Assembly: GCF_000768555.3 (NCBI RefSeq) | Contig: NZ_KN293989.1 | Location: forward strand, 1-64,000 | Length of the DNA: 64,000 nucleotides | Direction of reading: 5' to 3' | Origin: Roseovarius mucosus DSM 17069 | GTDB lineage: Bacteria; Pseudomonadota; Alphaproteobacteria; Rhodobacterales; Rhodobacteraceae | Part shown: one piece after another, positions 9,225 through 18,182 of the stretch | How positions within the stretch are numbered: position 1 is the first letter of the stretch | How the letters are laid out: the number at the start of each line of letters is the position of its first letter | Made by a program: the position numbers and the translations under genes | The notes under the pieces: generated by a model | The model's input: only the letters and a program-made list of their open reading frames with translations | Told to the model about the DNA's origin: nothing | Databases searched by the model: none

Positions 9225-10841
9225 ATGAAAGAAAGTGCAATTTACGATTATATAATCGTCGGCGCGGGCTCTTCCGGATGCGCTTTGGCGGAACGCCTAA
9301 GTCGAGATGCGACAGCACGTGTGGCACTGATCGAAGCGGGAAAGAGTGATAAATCCTTGCTCATCAGGATGCCTGCCGGGGTACGACTGCTCTATAATGG
9401 CGCGGCCTATAACTGGAAATTCTCGACCACGGCCCAGCCTGAGCTTGAGGCACGCAAAATTTATATACCGCGTGGCAAGGTGATCGGAGGATCGTCTTCC
9501 ATCAATTCTATGATTGCTATCAAGGGTGCCCGTAGCGATTACGAAAAATGGGCGGCTGTTTCCTCTCCTGAGTGGGGGCCCGAAAACATGTATCGGGTTT
9601 TGCGTGAAATCGAAGATTGTAGCGCTCTACCCCTAGTGAGCCGTAACGGGCGCGGACAGGATGGGCCAATAAAGCTATCGCGGCGATTGACCGGCCATAC
9701 CTTGTCCGAGGCCTATATTGAGGCTTGTGAGCAAGCGGGCATTGGGCAAAACGATGAAGGGTTCAACGGCGAAAATCAGGCGGGTGCTGGTTACTTTGAT
9801 GTGAACATCGCGTATGGCAAACGCCATGGCGCGTCAATGTTCCTTAAGAAAGCGAGTGGTCGGAGCAACTTGACCGTTCTGTCCGGATTGCCAGTACGGC
9901 GGGTCCACCTAGAGAATGGTGCAGCTTGTGGTGTTGTAGTTAAAAAAGGCTCTGATGAAGTACTGCTCCGTGCCGATAGCGAAGTAATCTTAAGCGCGGG
10001 GTCAATTGGCACACCGCAGCTTTTGATGTTGTCCGGAATTGGGCCTTCGACGCATTTGCGCGAAACGGGGATAACCCCCATCATTGATGCTCCTGAGGTT
10101 GGTCAGAACCTGCGTGACCATCTGGATTGTTCAATACGTTGGGCGACGCAGGGCGTTGACACTTATACCAAATATTTTCGACCCTACGAGGGCCTTTGCC
10201 ACAGCGCCCTAGCCGGCGCGCAATATCTTCTCAAAGGTACGGGAAGTGCTGCGACACAAGGGATTGAGGCGGGTGCCTTTTGGGGGACCGATCGTCCTGA
10301 CCAAGCTGAATTTCAAACTCATCTTGTCTTGGCGTTAAAGTGGCCGCCGAAAGGAGAACAACATCCAAAGAACGGTTTTGCTTTGCGTGTTTGCCAGCTC
10401 AACCCACAAAGTGTTGGCGAAATCAGGCTAGCCTCCGCCGATCCGAATGATGCTCCGTTTATCGATCCGCGGTTTTTGTCCCATTCGAAGGATCTTGATA
10501 TGCTGGCTGATGGCGTTACCCGTATGGTGGATGTCGTCGAAAGTGGAGCCATGCGGACATATCTAGATAAGGCGATTGATAAAGATGCATTAAGCACCGA
10601 TCCCGAGGTGGTGCGTCGCTGGATCAGAAAAAACGCGGAAACCGTCTATCACCCCGTTGGCACATGTCGCATGGGTAACGATGATAGCTCTGTGGTTGAT
10701 AGCGCCCTGCGGGTACGCGGCGTAGAAAACCTGCGTGTCGCGGATGCGTCGATCATGCCAACAATCCTGAGCGGAAATACCAATCTGAGCTGCATGGCTA
10801 TTGGTTTGATTGCTGGCGAGACAATTCAGGCCAGTAGTTAA
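9225..10841 (+). CDS. GMC-family FAD alcohol dehydrogenase/oxidase
   Basis: This 538-residue glucose-methanol-choline oxidoreductase (choline-dehydrogenase-like) oxidises an alcohol to the aldehyde using FAD. The start follows AGGAGACA. The FAD dinucleotide fold is at the N-terminus (YIIVGAGSSGCALAERLS, about 7-24, ending LIEAGK). The first GMC signature is PRGKVIGGSSSINSMIAIKG near 90 and the second is AGSIGTPQLLMLSGIGP near 255. The catalytic His is in YHPVGTCRMG near 485, with the active-site Asn in SGNTNLSCMAIG near the end. Its product is the likely substrate of the aldehyde dehydrogenase at the start of the same gene set. Confidence 0.92.
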   Translation: MKESAIYDYIIVGAGSSGCALAERLSRDATARVALIEAGKSDKSLLIRMPAGVRLLYNGAAYNWKFSTTAQPELEARKIYIPRGKVIGGSSSINSMIAIKGARSDYEKWAAVSSPEWGPENMYRVLREIEDCSALPLVSRNGRGQDGPIKLSRRLTGHTLSEAYIEACEQAGIGQNDEGFNGENQAGAGYFDVNIAYGKRHGASMFLKKASGRSNLTVLSGLPVRRVHLENGAACGVVVKKGSDEVLLRADSEVILSAGSIGTPQLLMLSGIGPSTHLRETGITPIIDAPEVGQNLRDHLDCSIRWATQGVDTYTKYFRPYEGLCHSALAGAQYLLKGTGSAATQGIEAGAFWGTDRPDQAEFQTHLVLALKWPPKGEQHPKNGFALRVCQLNPQSVGEIRLASADPNDAPFIDPRFLSHSKDLDMLADGVTRMVDVVESGAMRTYLDKAIDKDALSTDPEVVRRWIRKNAETVYHPVGTCRMGNDDSSVVDSALRVRGVENLRVADASIMPTILSGNTNLSCMAIGLIAGETIQASS

Positions 10842-10868
10842 CAGGAAGCTCCCCGGATTTTGACCGCT

Positions 10869-10903
10869 TACAACAGGTAGGGCACTCTAAATCTCCTGTT
10901 GTA
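10869..10903. terminator. Inverted repeat between convergent genes
   Basis: TACAACAGG at 10869-10877 pairs with CCTGTTGTA at 10895-10903, between the ends of the GMC gene and the oppositely oriented LysR gene and overlapping the LysR stop. The position suggests a bidirectional terminator, though there is no strong T run. Confidence 0.4.
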
Positions 10904-11765
10904 GCCAAGACATGAAGGTAGGGAATAACGGATGGGTTTCAGTCGCTTTCGGTCGGATTACCGAAAAGGGGCAAACGATTGCTTTGTTATCACTGAATGC
11001 ATGGGCAAGGCGGTTTGACGAGAATTCACGGTCCAGAAGGGCTTCGATTCCGATAGCTATTCCAAGCCCGCTCATGGCTGCTTCGTACATCATCGACGCG
11101 TTTTCAAACCATTGACCACGCTTTGTATCAACATGAATGCCATTTGCATTTGACCATCTTTCCCAATCTTTGGGCCGGGTTTCGCAATGTAAAAGTGCAT
11201 TTTGCCAATCGGCAACATCGCTGATCAACGTATTAGGCGGGAGATAATCCGGCCGACATACCGGAACCAAATTCGTCTCAAACAACCGCGACGAAATATA
11301 TCTTTGATCCTCTAAACTATCTGAAAGTATTGCAAGGTCGATGCCCTTCTGTTCGAAATGAATCTCATGACTAAGAGTGGTGACAATCCGAAGTTGCGCG
11401 TCTGGATGAGATTGCAAATACCGTGACCAGCGGGGGACTAGCCAGCTAACGATGAAGCTGGGGTAGGCGCATATAACAAGGGGTCGATCGGCATTTTTTC
11501 CGACCAGATTATGTGTGGCCAAACTAATTTCATCAAAGACGTCGGCTAGACTATCAGCGTAATTCCGTCCTTCGTGGGTTAAGGATATCTGTCGGTGCAT
11601 CCGGTGAAAAAGGCTGCACCCCAAATAATCCTCAAGCGATTTAATCGAACGACTCACCGCTGCGGGCGTCACACTCAGCTCATTAGCAGCACTGACAAAA
11701 CTTCCTGTTTGCGCTGCCATGACGAAAGTACGCAGTGCATTTAGTGGTGGTAATTTAGGATCCAT
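10887..11765 (-). CDS. LysR-family regulator (GcvA-like)
   Basis: This 292-residue regulator has an N-terminal winged helix-turn-helix (PLNALRTFVMAAQTGSFVSA, then LSVTPAAVSRSIKSLEDYLG) and a C-terminal effector domain. The PLNALR start and the SRSIKSLE recognition helix are typical of the GcvA/AmpR branch. It lies between the two halves of the catabolic island, convergent with the GMC gene and divergent from the FAD oxidase gene. It is therefore the likely local activator, probably binding the palindrome in the 11766-11905 gap and sensing a pathway intermediate (inference). Confidence 0.9.
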   Translation of the reverse strand: MDPKLPPLNALRTFVMAAQTGSFVSAANELSVTPAAVSRSIKSLEDYLGCSLFHRMHRQISLTHEGRNYADSLADVFDEISLATHNLVGKNADRPLVICAYPSFIVSWLVPRWSRYLQSHPDAQLRIVTTLSHEIHFEQKGIDLAILSDSLEDQRYISSRLFETNLVPVCRPDYLPPNTLISDVADWQNALLHCETRPKDWERWSNANGIHVDTKRGQWFENASMMYEAAMSGLGIAIGIEALLDREFSSNRLAHAFSDNKAIVCPFSVIRPKATETHPLFPTFMSWLQQEI

Positions 11766-11800
11766 CGACGCAACCTAAGGTAAGAAAAACTCAACCAAAG

Positions 11801-11817
11801 ACTAAGAATAACTTAGT
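11801..11817. promoter_or_regulatory. Candidate LysR operator in the divergent gap
   Basis: The perfect inverted repeat ACTAAG-AATAA-CTTAGT contains the T-N11-A pattern of LysR-type binding boxes. It lies 36 bp upstream of the lysR start and 89 bp from the FAD oxidase start, suitable for controlling both directions. Confidence 0.55.
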
Positions 11818-11905
11818 TGTAAGTCAATAAATTAAGTGAAATAGTAAATTCAGTGCAGCATTAATTGACAAATTGTATGTCAAAAAAATCCTTAAGGGGA
11901 CAGCT

Positions 11906-13513
11906 ATGACCGAGAGACGTAGAAAATTCTATGCTTGGGGCTTTGAGGATCAAAGCGCCACACCCGAAGAGATGAAGCCGGTACTGGATACTTGGCACCG
12001 TACCTTCGAGGTTGATGCATTCGACGTAAAGCCCGCACCAACGCTTGATACCATCGATATGCCAGAGAGCAGAATTACCCATTTTCCAGAGACAATCAAA
12101 GATATTTGCCGCACAGATCGGTATGAGCGTGCGTTGCATAGCTACGGTCGGTCATTTCTTGACAGCGCCAAGATGTTTCGCGGTGATTTCCGCAATGCCC
12201 CAGATGTGGTTGCTTATCCGCGTAATGAAGAGGATGTACGCGCGCTTATCGATTGGGCGGGTGACATTGGTGCGGCGGTTATTCCTTTTGGCGGCGGATC
12301 GAGTGTCGTCGGCGGTGTGAATCCTGAAATCAACGGAACCTATGCCGGTGTGGTGACCATCGACATGTGGTACTTGAACAAGATTTTGGAATTCGACCCA
12401 GTGTCGCGTTCTGCGCGTGTGCAGGCGGGGGTGTATGGACCCGACCTAGAAACACAGCTAAAAACCCATAACGCCACTTTGCGTCACTATCCCCAAAGCT
12501 TTGAGCTTTCGACTCTGGGCGGCTGGATCGCAACCAGGGCTGCCGGTCACTATGCGACACACGGCACCTACATCGACGATTATGTCGAAAATATCCGCAT
12601 GGTTTCGCCAAGCGGCATCAGCGAAAGCCGCCGTTTGCCCGCCTCTGGCGCTGGTCCGTCACCCGACCGTTATGTGATGGGCACAGAAGGATCCGTTGGA
12701 ATCATCACCGAAGCTTGGATCAGAGTCTTGTCCCGTATCAAGCACAAGGCAAGCAAGACAGTTACCTTCGCTGAATACGATCAGGGCGTCGAAGCTGTCC
12801 GTGCGATCTCACAATCTGGACTTTACCCAGCGAACTGCCGCCTCATCGATGCGCTTGAAGCTAAATTGACCGGAGCTTTCGATGGTAGCCGTCCCATCCT
12901 AGTCTTGGGATATGAAAGCTCACATTACCCGGTGGATCAGCTGATGGACTTAACTGTTGATCTGTGCCGAGAATTTGGGGGAACTCCAGTGGATGAGACA
13001 GAACAGGGACGCAACAGCGTGGCTGGTCAATGGCGCAATGCCTTCATTCGCGGCCCATATTATCGTGAGCATATGACTTCGCGCGGAATATGTCGTGAGA
13101 CCTTTGAAACGGCTGTGTGCTGGAACAATTTCAAAGAACTGCACAGCTCGGTCATCGAGACAGTGAATGCAGCGATCAAGCGGGTGACCGGTCGGGCGGG
13201 CACCGTCACTTGTCGCTTTACCCACGTCTATCCCAATGGCCCCGCGCCGTACTTCACGTTCCATTGCCTTCCAGACCGTGAGCGAATGGGCGAGCAGTGT
13301 ATGGAAATTAAAATCGCCGCCTATGATGCTGTGATGAAGGCAGGGGGCACGATCACCCACCACCATGCCGTTGGCAGACTGCACATGCCTTGGTATGAAA
13401 AACAGCGCCCGGCGCCAATCGGCGCTGCATTCACTGCGGCAAAGAAATCACTTGATCCCAAGTCAATTATGAACCCCGGGGTGATCATCTCTGAACAGAG
13501 GGGAAACCCATGA
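11906..13513 (+). CDS. FAD-binding oxidase of the AGPS/PCMH type
   Basis: This 535-residue flavoprotein resembles alkyldihydroxyacetonephosphate synthases and D-2-hydroxyacid dehydrogenases. The FAD-binding PCMH domain shows VAYPRNEEDVRALIDWA (about 108-125), the pyrophosphate loop IPFGGGSSVVGG (about 131-142) and GTEGSVGIITEAW (about 265). The C-terminal half has ITHHHAVGRLHMPWY near 495, the HHH motif of the AGPS branch, and FTAAKKSLDPKSIMNPGV at the end. The start follows AAGGGGACAGCT. The stop overlaps the CoA-transferase start (ATGA), so the two are translationally coupled. True AGPS makes ether lipids; in this catabolic setting, oxidation of a hydroxy or ether carboxylate is more likely (inference). 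Confidence 0.88.
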   Translation: MTERRRKFYAWGFEDQSATPEEMKPVLDTWHRTFEVDAFDVKPAPTLDTIDMPESRITHFPETIKDICRTDRYERALHSYGRSFLDSAKMFRGDFRNAPDVVAYPRNEEDVRALIDWAGDIGAAVIPFGGGSSVVGGVNPEINGTYAGVVTIDMWYLNKILEFDPVSRSARVQAGVYGPDLETQLKTHNATLRHYPQSFELSTLGGWIATRAAGHYATHGTYIDDYVENIRMVSPSGISESRRLPASGAGPSPDRYVMGTEGSVGIITEAWIRVLSRIKHKASKTVTFAEYDQGVEAVRAISQSGLYPANCRLIDALEAKLTGAFDGSRPILVLGYESSHYPVDQLMDLTVDLCREFGGTPVDETEQGRNSVAGQWRNAFIRGPYYREHMTSRGICRETFETAVCWNNFKELHSSVIETVNAAIKRVTGRAGTVTCRFTHVYPNGPAPYFTFHCLPDRERMGEQCMEIKIAAYDAVMKAGGTITHHHAVGRLHMPWYEKQRPAPIGAAFTAAKKSLDPKSIMNPGVIISEQRGNP

Positions 13514-14727
13514 CTTTGCCGCTTGACGGCCTGCGGGTTCTTGATCTCTCGCGCATTCTTGCAGGGCCAAGTTGCACGCAGACCTTGGGCGATTTGGGGG
13601 CGGATGTCGTCAAAATTGAAAGGCCAGGCATCGGTGATGACATTCGCGGATGGGGCCCACCCTTCCTGAAGGATCGGGATGGAAACGACACCCGCGAAAG
13701 TGCTTATTTCATGTCCACAAACCGTAACAAGCGGTCTTTGACAGTTGATATAGGATCAGACGATGGCCTTGAAATCATCCATGATCTTATCGATAAAAGC
13801 GATGTTCTGGTCGAGAATTTCAAGGTTGGTGATCTCAAGCGTCGTGGACTGGATTGGGGGTCGGTCCACGCACGCAACCCACGTCTTGTTTATTGCTCGA
13901 TCACGGGTTTTGGACAGACTGGTCCCTATGCCGAGCGGCCCGGCTACGATTTCGTCGTTCAGGGCATGGGTGGCCTGATGAGCATTACCGGAGAGGCCGC
14001 GGGACAGCCTATGAAGGTAGGGGTGCCGATCTCGGACATCATGTCAGGGATGTATGCGGCAGTATCTATCTTGGCCGCGCTCCGTGAACGCGACCAAACC
14101 GGTGTCGGGCGGCACATTGACATTTCGTTGCTCGATTGTCAGGCTGCGTGGTTATACAATCAGGCGTCCAACTACCTTGTCGGTGGTGTTCATCCGGGGC
14201 GTTTGGGCAATGCCCATCCAAACATCGTTCCGTATGAGACCTTCGCCACCGCTGACGGCCACATAAATCTAGCCGTGGGTAACGATGGTCAGTACCGACG
14301 CCTTTGTCAGGCCATCGGACGGCCCAATCTGGCCGATGATCCGCGCTTTGTCACCAACACCCTTCGGCTAACCAATCGTGACGCCGCTTTGATCGAGATT
14401 CGTGCAGAATTGGCCAAAAAACCTTCAGCCCAATGGCTTACAGATTTGCAGGCGGCCGGGATACCTTGCGGACCGATCAACACCATCCCCGAAGTGTTCG
14501 ACGACCCCCACATCCAGGCGCGGGGTATAGTTCAAGAGATTAACCACAGCGCTGCGCCAAATGTGAAAGCAAAGGTAATGCGCACACCGATCCGCATGGA
14601 AGGCCATGAGTTTGGTGTTCGCCTGCCGCCGCCAATGCTGGGCGAGCATACGGACGAAATCCTGTCCAAAATGCTTAACTATGACCCCAAAAAAATTACA
14701 GATCTGCGTGAGAAAGGCACTATATGA
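13510..14727 (+). CDS. Class III CoA transferase (CaiB/BaiF family)
   Basis: This 405-residue protein transfers CoA between a donor thioester and a free carboxylic acid through an aspartyl-CoA intermediate. The family N-terminus is clear: LDGLRVLDLSRILAGP, LGDLGADVVKIERPGIGDDIRGWGPP, then NRNKRSLTVDI. The catalytic Asp is probably in GRHIDISLLDCQAAW (about 203-210). Further blocks are CSITGFGQTGPYAERPGYDF and the GNAHPNIVPYETFATADG region. It overlaps its neighbours at both ends by four bases, indicating one operon. It would activate the acid produced by the oxidases upstream. Confidence 0.93.
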   Translation: MTLPLDGLRVLDLSRILAGPSCTQTLGDLGADVVKIERPGIGDDIRGWGPPFLKDRDGNDTRESAYFMSTNRNKRSLTVDIGSDDGLEIIHDLIDKSDVLVENFKVGDLKRRGLDWGSVHARNPRLVYCSITGFGQTGPYAERPGYDFVVQGMGGLMSITGEAAGQPMKVGVPISDIMSGMYAAVSILAALRERDQTGVGRHIDISLLDCQAAWLYNQASNYLVGGVHPGRLGNAHPNIVPYETFATADGHINLAVGNDGQYRRLCQAIGRPNLADDPRFVTNTLRLTNRDAALIEIRAELAKKPSAQWLTDLQAAGIPCGPINTIPEVFDDPHIQARGIVQEINHSAAPNVKAKVMRTPIRMEGHEFGVRLPPPMLGEHTDEILSKMLNYDPKKITDLREKGTI

Positions 14728-14780
14728 GTGGCGCTGCTGTACCTCTTCCCGGACTCCGGTACAGCGTAGGAGATGCAACA

Positions 14781-15350
14781 ATGACCACACATTTATTCAC
14801 TTTGGACAACATCGGCCCGCGTGGCCCCACCACGGGCGAAGCCTTCGTCGCGCCCACGGCTGTGCTAATCGGCGATGTGCAGATCGAGGCCGACGTTAGC
14901 ATCTGGTTTGGTGCCATCCTGCGCGCCGACGATGCCACTATCTATTTGGGCACAGGGTCGAATGTTCAGGACAACTGCGTGCTGCATGTCGATCCCGGCT
15001 TCCCCATCCATATTGGTGTCAACTGCACCATCGGGCATCGCGCGATGATCCACGGCTGCACCATCGGTGACGGCACGTTGATAGGCATGGGCGCGACCAT
15101 CCTCAATGGTGCCAAGATTGGCAAAAACTGCCTAATTGGCGCAGGCGCGCTGGTCACCGAAGGCAAAGAGATCCCCGACAACACTCTGGTCGTTGGAAGC
15201 CCTGGCCGCGCGGTTCGTAAGATCGATGCAGATGGTGTGGCTGATTTGGAAAAAGCTGCGGAACTTTATCGTCTCCGCTGGCGCCGCTTTGTTGGGGGGC
15301 TCCAATCCGCCACCCTGCCCGTCGGCATCACCACCTTGAAAGGTCTTTGA
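14781..15350 (+). CDS. Gamma-carbonic-anhydrase-like hexapeptide protein
   Basis: This 189-residue left-handed beta-helix protein belongs to the YrdA/PaaY/CaiE group. Hexapeptide repeats run from about residue 20 to 150 (GDVQIEADVSIWFGAILR, GSNVQDNCVLHVDPG, NCTIGHRAMIHGCTIGDGTL). Candidate zinc His residues are in VLHVD, IGHRAMIHG. I chose the ATG that follows TAGGAG. An ATG 57 bases upstream overlaps the CoA-transferase stop and would add 19 residues. Family members linked to CoA pathways can act as thioesterases that release trapped CoA (as PaaY does), which fits the gene next door better than CO2 hydration (inference). Confidence 0.87.
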   Translation: MTTHLFTLDNIGPRGPTTGEAFVAPTAVLIGDVQIEADVSIWFGAILRADDATIYLGTGSNVQDNCVLHVDPGFPIHIGVNCTIGHRAMIHGCTIGDGTLIGMGATILNGAKIGKNCLIGAGALVTEGKEIPDNTLVVGSPGRAVRKIDADGVADLEKAAELYRLRWRRFVGGLQSATLPVGITTLKGL

Positions 15351-15451
15351 TCTGGTTGCGAGGCTTGATCGGTCGCGCTGGCAGCAATCTTTTCCTCGAC
15401 GGCAGCAATCTGCGCCTGGGTCTCGGCGATGGCGATGCTGCGGTATTCATA

Positions 15452-15628
15452 GAGAGTACAGCAAAGTGCGGGGCCGGTGCCGCGTGCGGCTATTGATGGC
15501 ACGTTCAGGATATGGACACTGTCTGTAATATTGTTCAGCTGAAGGTTCGGCTTTTGGGGATCAGTCCGATGATCTGGCGTCGTGTGATGGTCCCGACAAC
15601 AATTACCTTACGCGAGTTGCAGGGGTAG
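15452..15628 (+). mobile_element. End fragment of a second ISKra4-like element
   Basis: GAGAGTACAGCAAAGTGCGG from 15452 is a diverged version of the terminal repeat of the element at 16048-18903. Inward from it, at similar spacing, lies the start of a pRiA4b ORF-3-like gene, exactly as in the intact element. The fragment is therefore the passenger-gene end of a related, mostly deleted copy. Confidence 0.75.
15512..15628 (+). pseudogene. Truncated pRiA4b ORF-3-like gene
   Basis: A 38-codon frame contains VQLKVRLLGISPMIWRRVM and TITLRELQG, closely similar to the first 45 residues of the 219-residue protein encoded at 18183-18842. It stops where the intact homologue reads HGILQVAMGW. About 80 percent of the gene is missing, so it is non-functional. 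It shows that this gene travels with the ISKra4-like ends. Confidence 0.85.
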
Positions 15629-15834
15629 TGTGTGGATGCCCCCGGTTTTGCAAGGATTTTCTGATCTGTCTGGACAAGATTGATTGCGGTCGTGTGTCAG
15701 GCCTCAAGTTGCAGCTTTTCGCACGCCGCGGGCCAAGATGGTTCGTTCGCTGATCGGGTCCAATTCGATTCCGCGGGCTTTATGCGCCCTACCCCTATCA
15801 AGCAAAAGACTGCAGGTCTACCTAGGGTCAGGAT

Positions 15835-16047
15835 TCATAACCAATAGATGACGAGAGCCGCGAGGGCGATGGCTGAGAGGAACACCTTGGGGCATCGGTC
15901 ATAGCGGGTCGCGACGCGCCTCCAGTCCTTGAGCCTGCCGAACATGATCTCGATGCGGTTACGCCGCTTGTATCTCCGCTTATCGTATTTGATCGCCGTC
16001 TTGCGTTTCTTCCGGCCTGGGATGCAGGCACGTATCCCCTTGTCCTG
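15835..16047 (-). pseudogene. IS5-family transposase, C-terminal fragment
   Basis: The minus strand encodes CIPGRKKRKTAIKYDKRRYK, then RNRIEIMFGRLKDWRRVATR and the final ALAALVIYWL, the classic C-terminus of IS5-family (IS427-group) OrfB, including the catalytic Glu in NRIEIMFGRLKDW. The 5' part is cut exactly at the terminal repeat of the ISKra4-like element. The end GGGTCAGGATTCATAA at about 15826-15841 matches the usual IS427-type terminus, so only this end survives. Confidence 0.88.
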
Positions 16048-16073
16048 GGAGAGTACCGTAAAGTGTGGGGCAA

Positions 16074-17459
16074 TCATGCAGCCATTTCGGTTTCGGACGA
16101 AGGCTTCAACGCCGGATGCCATTGCTCGAACTTGGCGCGCAGGGTGCCATCGAGGGCTCTGGTTCGGGTTTGCAGCATGAGGTGCGCGCCTCGTTTTGAC
16201 CAGCGCATTTGCTGCCGCTTGCCGAAGCGCTTTCCAACAACGGTGTTGACGGTGCTTTCGACAAAGCCGGTTGAAACGCGTTCACCGTACCGTCGTCTTT
16301 CCGCATAGTTCGGGATCATCAAGGCGTTGTTGGCGATGTAGGTCTCGAACTCGGACGCCGCCTTCCGAAGTGCCTTGATGCTGGCATAGTCCGTCTCGAC
16401 AACTTCCAGATCGATGACAAGGTCTTCGATCGCTGCCTGACCATTGTGAAGGTTGCCATTCCAAAGGAACCCTTTGATCTGGCGCAGCAGGCGGGCAATG
16501 GCTTCGGCCTCTGCGGGATTGTGATGCGCAAGCCCTTTGACGTATTGCTGCATGACGGTGATGCGCATGGTGATGTGGAACCAATCCAGGATATGCTCAG
16601 AGGAAGGTGCCATGTGTCGCGCCATGTGGATGACGGTGTCTCCACCGTCAGTCATGAATGTCACTGGATGGTTTTCCTGCCAACCCTGATCCTTCAAAAC
16701 TTCATGCAGTCGCCGCTTGGGCTTGTCATCATGACTTTGGACAAGCCCAAGATAGCGGCTCGGGCGATCTGTGGGGATGGATTTGCCGACGGTGACCTCG
16801 AAATGCGACTGACCCGCGTCGCGAGACCGAACATAGCCACCGTCGATACCGACGGTGATTTGGCCCTCAGGGTTGGGAAGCTGGGCGCGCTGGTGGGGAC
16901 TGGTTTCAATGAAACTGTAACGCTCATCAGAAAGTTCGGCCTCCATCCGCGTGGCCACACGCCCCAGATGTCTGCGGATGGTGTCTGGATTTAGCCTCAT
17001 ATCAATCGGCAGGACATCTTTCAGCAGGTTAGTCGTGACCCCGAAAGATACAAGCGAAGCCCATTTCGTCTCAAGCCAGAGCAACTCCGGGGCGATATGG
17101 TCGGGCAAAAGTTCGTTCAGAGGACTGAAAGTTTTGGCTGGACCATTGTGGCACTGGCAGGAATAGAAGCGCGGACTTTCAACGGCGATGTCACCGAAGA
17201 CCGTCCGGTATCGAATTTGCCGGCGCCCTTTGCCACGAAGCTTTCGATCACAGCACGTACAGCGGGCACGTTGGATACAAAACGCTTCGCATTGCGCGGC
17301 AACAACTTTCCGCTGGATGCCCAAAAGAACGGCTTTGCCTTCCTCTATGGACAGGCCGATGTCACCAGCAGCCTCAATGCCCTTGGAGAATGCGGCGATC
17401 CTATCCGTGTGAGCGGTGCCATCTGGCGCAGTTATTGTGACGCTGATTTCGATATCCAT
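16074..17459 (-). CDS. ISKra4-family transposase
   Basis: This 461-residue protein has the ISKra4 arrangement. A zinc-finger-like N-terminal part shows CTCCDRKLRGKGRRQIRYRT with FYSCQCHNG downstream. The catalytic core follows: first Asp in ITVGIDGGYVRSRD (about 218), second in FMTDGGDTVIHM (about 287), and a Glu in STGFVESTVNTVVGKRF (about 418), before KRFGKRQQMRWSKRGAHLML. The stop lies at the inner edge of the left terminal repeat. The length is normal and the reading frame intact. Confidence 0.9.
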   Translation of the reverse strand: MDIEISVTITAPDGTAHTDRIAAFSKGIEAAGDIGLSIEEGKAVLLGIQRKVVAAQCEAFCIQRARCTCCDRKLRGKGRRQIRYRTVFGDIAVESPRFYSCQCHNGPAKTFSPLNELLPDHIAPELLWLETKWASLVSFGVTTNLLKDVLPIDMRLNPDTIRRHLGRVATRMEAELSDERYSFIETSPHQRAQLPNPEGQITVGIDGGYVRSRDAGQSHFEVTVGKSIPTDRPSRYLGLVQSHDDKPKRRLHEVLKDQGWQENHPVTFMTDGGDTVIHMARHMAPSSEHILDWFHITMRITVMQQYVKGLAHHNPAEAEAIARLLRQIKGFLWNGNLHNGQAAIEDLVIDLEVVETDYASIKALRKAASEFETYIANNALMIPNYAERRRYGERVSTGFVESTVNTVVGKRFGKRQQMRWSKRGAHLMLQTRTRALDGTLRAKFEQWHPALKPSSETEMAA

Positions 17460-17480
17460 CTTCGGGGTCTGCCTGCTTGA

Positions 17481-18170
17481 TTATATTGGTTCTGAATCTC
17501 TCGCCCGCATGATTGTCTGCCGACTGGTGCCCATTTCGCGTGCGATGGAGGAAACTGTCGCGCCATTGGCAATCTTTTCGCGGACCAGCGCCTGCTGATC
17601 AGCCGAAAGGGTTGATGGGCGCCCCAGTGTTTTGCCTTGCGCTTTCGCACGCGCCAGCCCCGATTGCGTGCGTTCGATCAGAAGGTCTCGCTCGAACTGG
17701 GCAACTGCGTTGATCACACCCATCGTCAGCTTGCCCGCAGAACTGGTCAGATCCACGCCGCCCAAGGCGAGGCAATGCACACGGATGCCCAAGACTTCCA
17801 GCTTGGCCACGGTCGTACTGACATCGATCGCATCGCGCCCCAGCCGGTCCAGCTTAGTCACGACAAGAACATCGCCACGCTCCATCTTGTCCAGAAGACG
17901 CGCAAATCCCTTCCGCTGTGCGATGGCCTGTGAGCCGGAAACCGTTTCGGTAATGATCCGGTGTGGCTCCACCGCAAATCCTGCGGCAGCGATCTCCCGG
18001 ATCTGGTTTTCGGGGTCCTGTTCGACGGTCGATACTCTGGCGTAGGCGAATGTTCTGGTCACAGCATTGCAATTCTGTCCGGAAATGTTGTCCAAAATAA
18101 TACGCCTGTTCGATACAGGTTCAAGATAATTTATGGACAGATCATTACGCCCTGTCCGGAACCGAACCAT
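17481..18170 (-). CDS. Serine recombinase/resolvase of the ISKra4-like element
   Basis: The small-serine-recombinase catalytic domain begins at TFAYARVSTVEQDPENQI, with the nucleophile Ser in ARVS. It continues with GDVLVVTKLDRLGRDAID and AQFERDLLIERTQSGLARAK, and ends in a helix-turn-helix (TVSSIAREMGTSRQTIMRAR). The open frame reaches 229 residues, but the first 36 are unlike the family. A GTG at 18062 gives about 193 residues, the usual Hin/TnpR length, and is the likelier start. Resolvases in transposons resolve cointegrates; here that suggests replicative transposition. Confidence 0.9.
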   Translation of the reverse strand: MVRFRTGRNDLSINYLEPVSNRRIILDNISGQNCNAVTRTFAYARVSTVEQDPENQIREIAAAGFAVEPHRIITETVSGSQAIAQRKGFARLLDKMERGDVLVVTKLDRLGRDAIDVSTTVAKLEVLGIRVHCLALGGVDLTSSAGKLTMGVINAVAQFERDLLIERTQSGLARAKAQGKTLGRPSTLSADQQALVREKIANGATVSSIAREMGTSRQTIMRARDSEPI

Positions 18171-18182
18171 TTCGGACGGCCC

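Noticed and set aside
14724..14780. Earlier start for the hexapeptide protein overlapping the CoA-transferase stop
   Set aside because: Possible, but the extra 19 residues have no counterpart in the family and the internal ATG has a better ribosome site.
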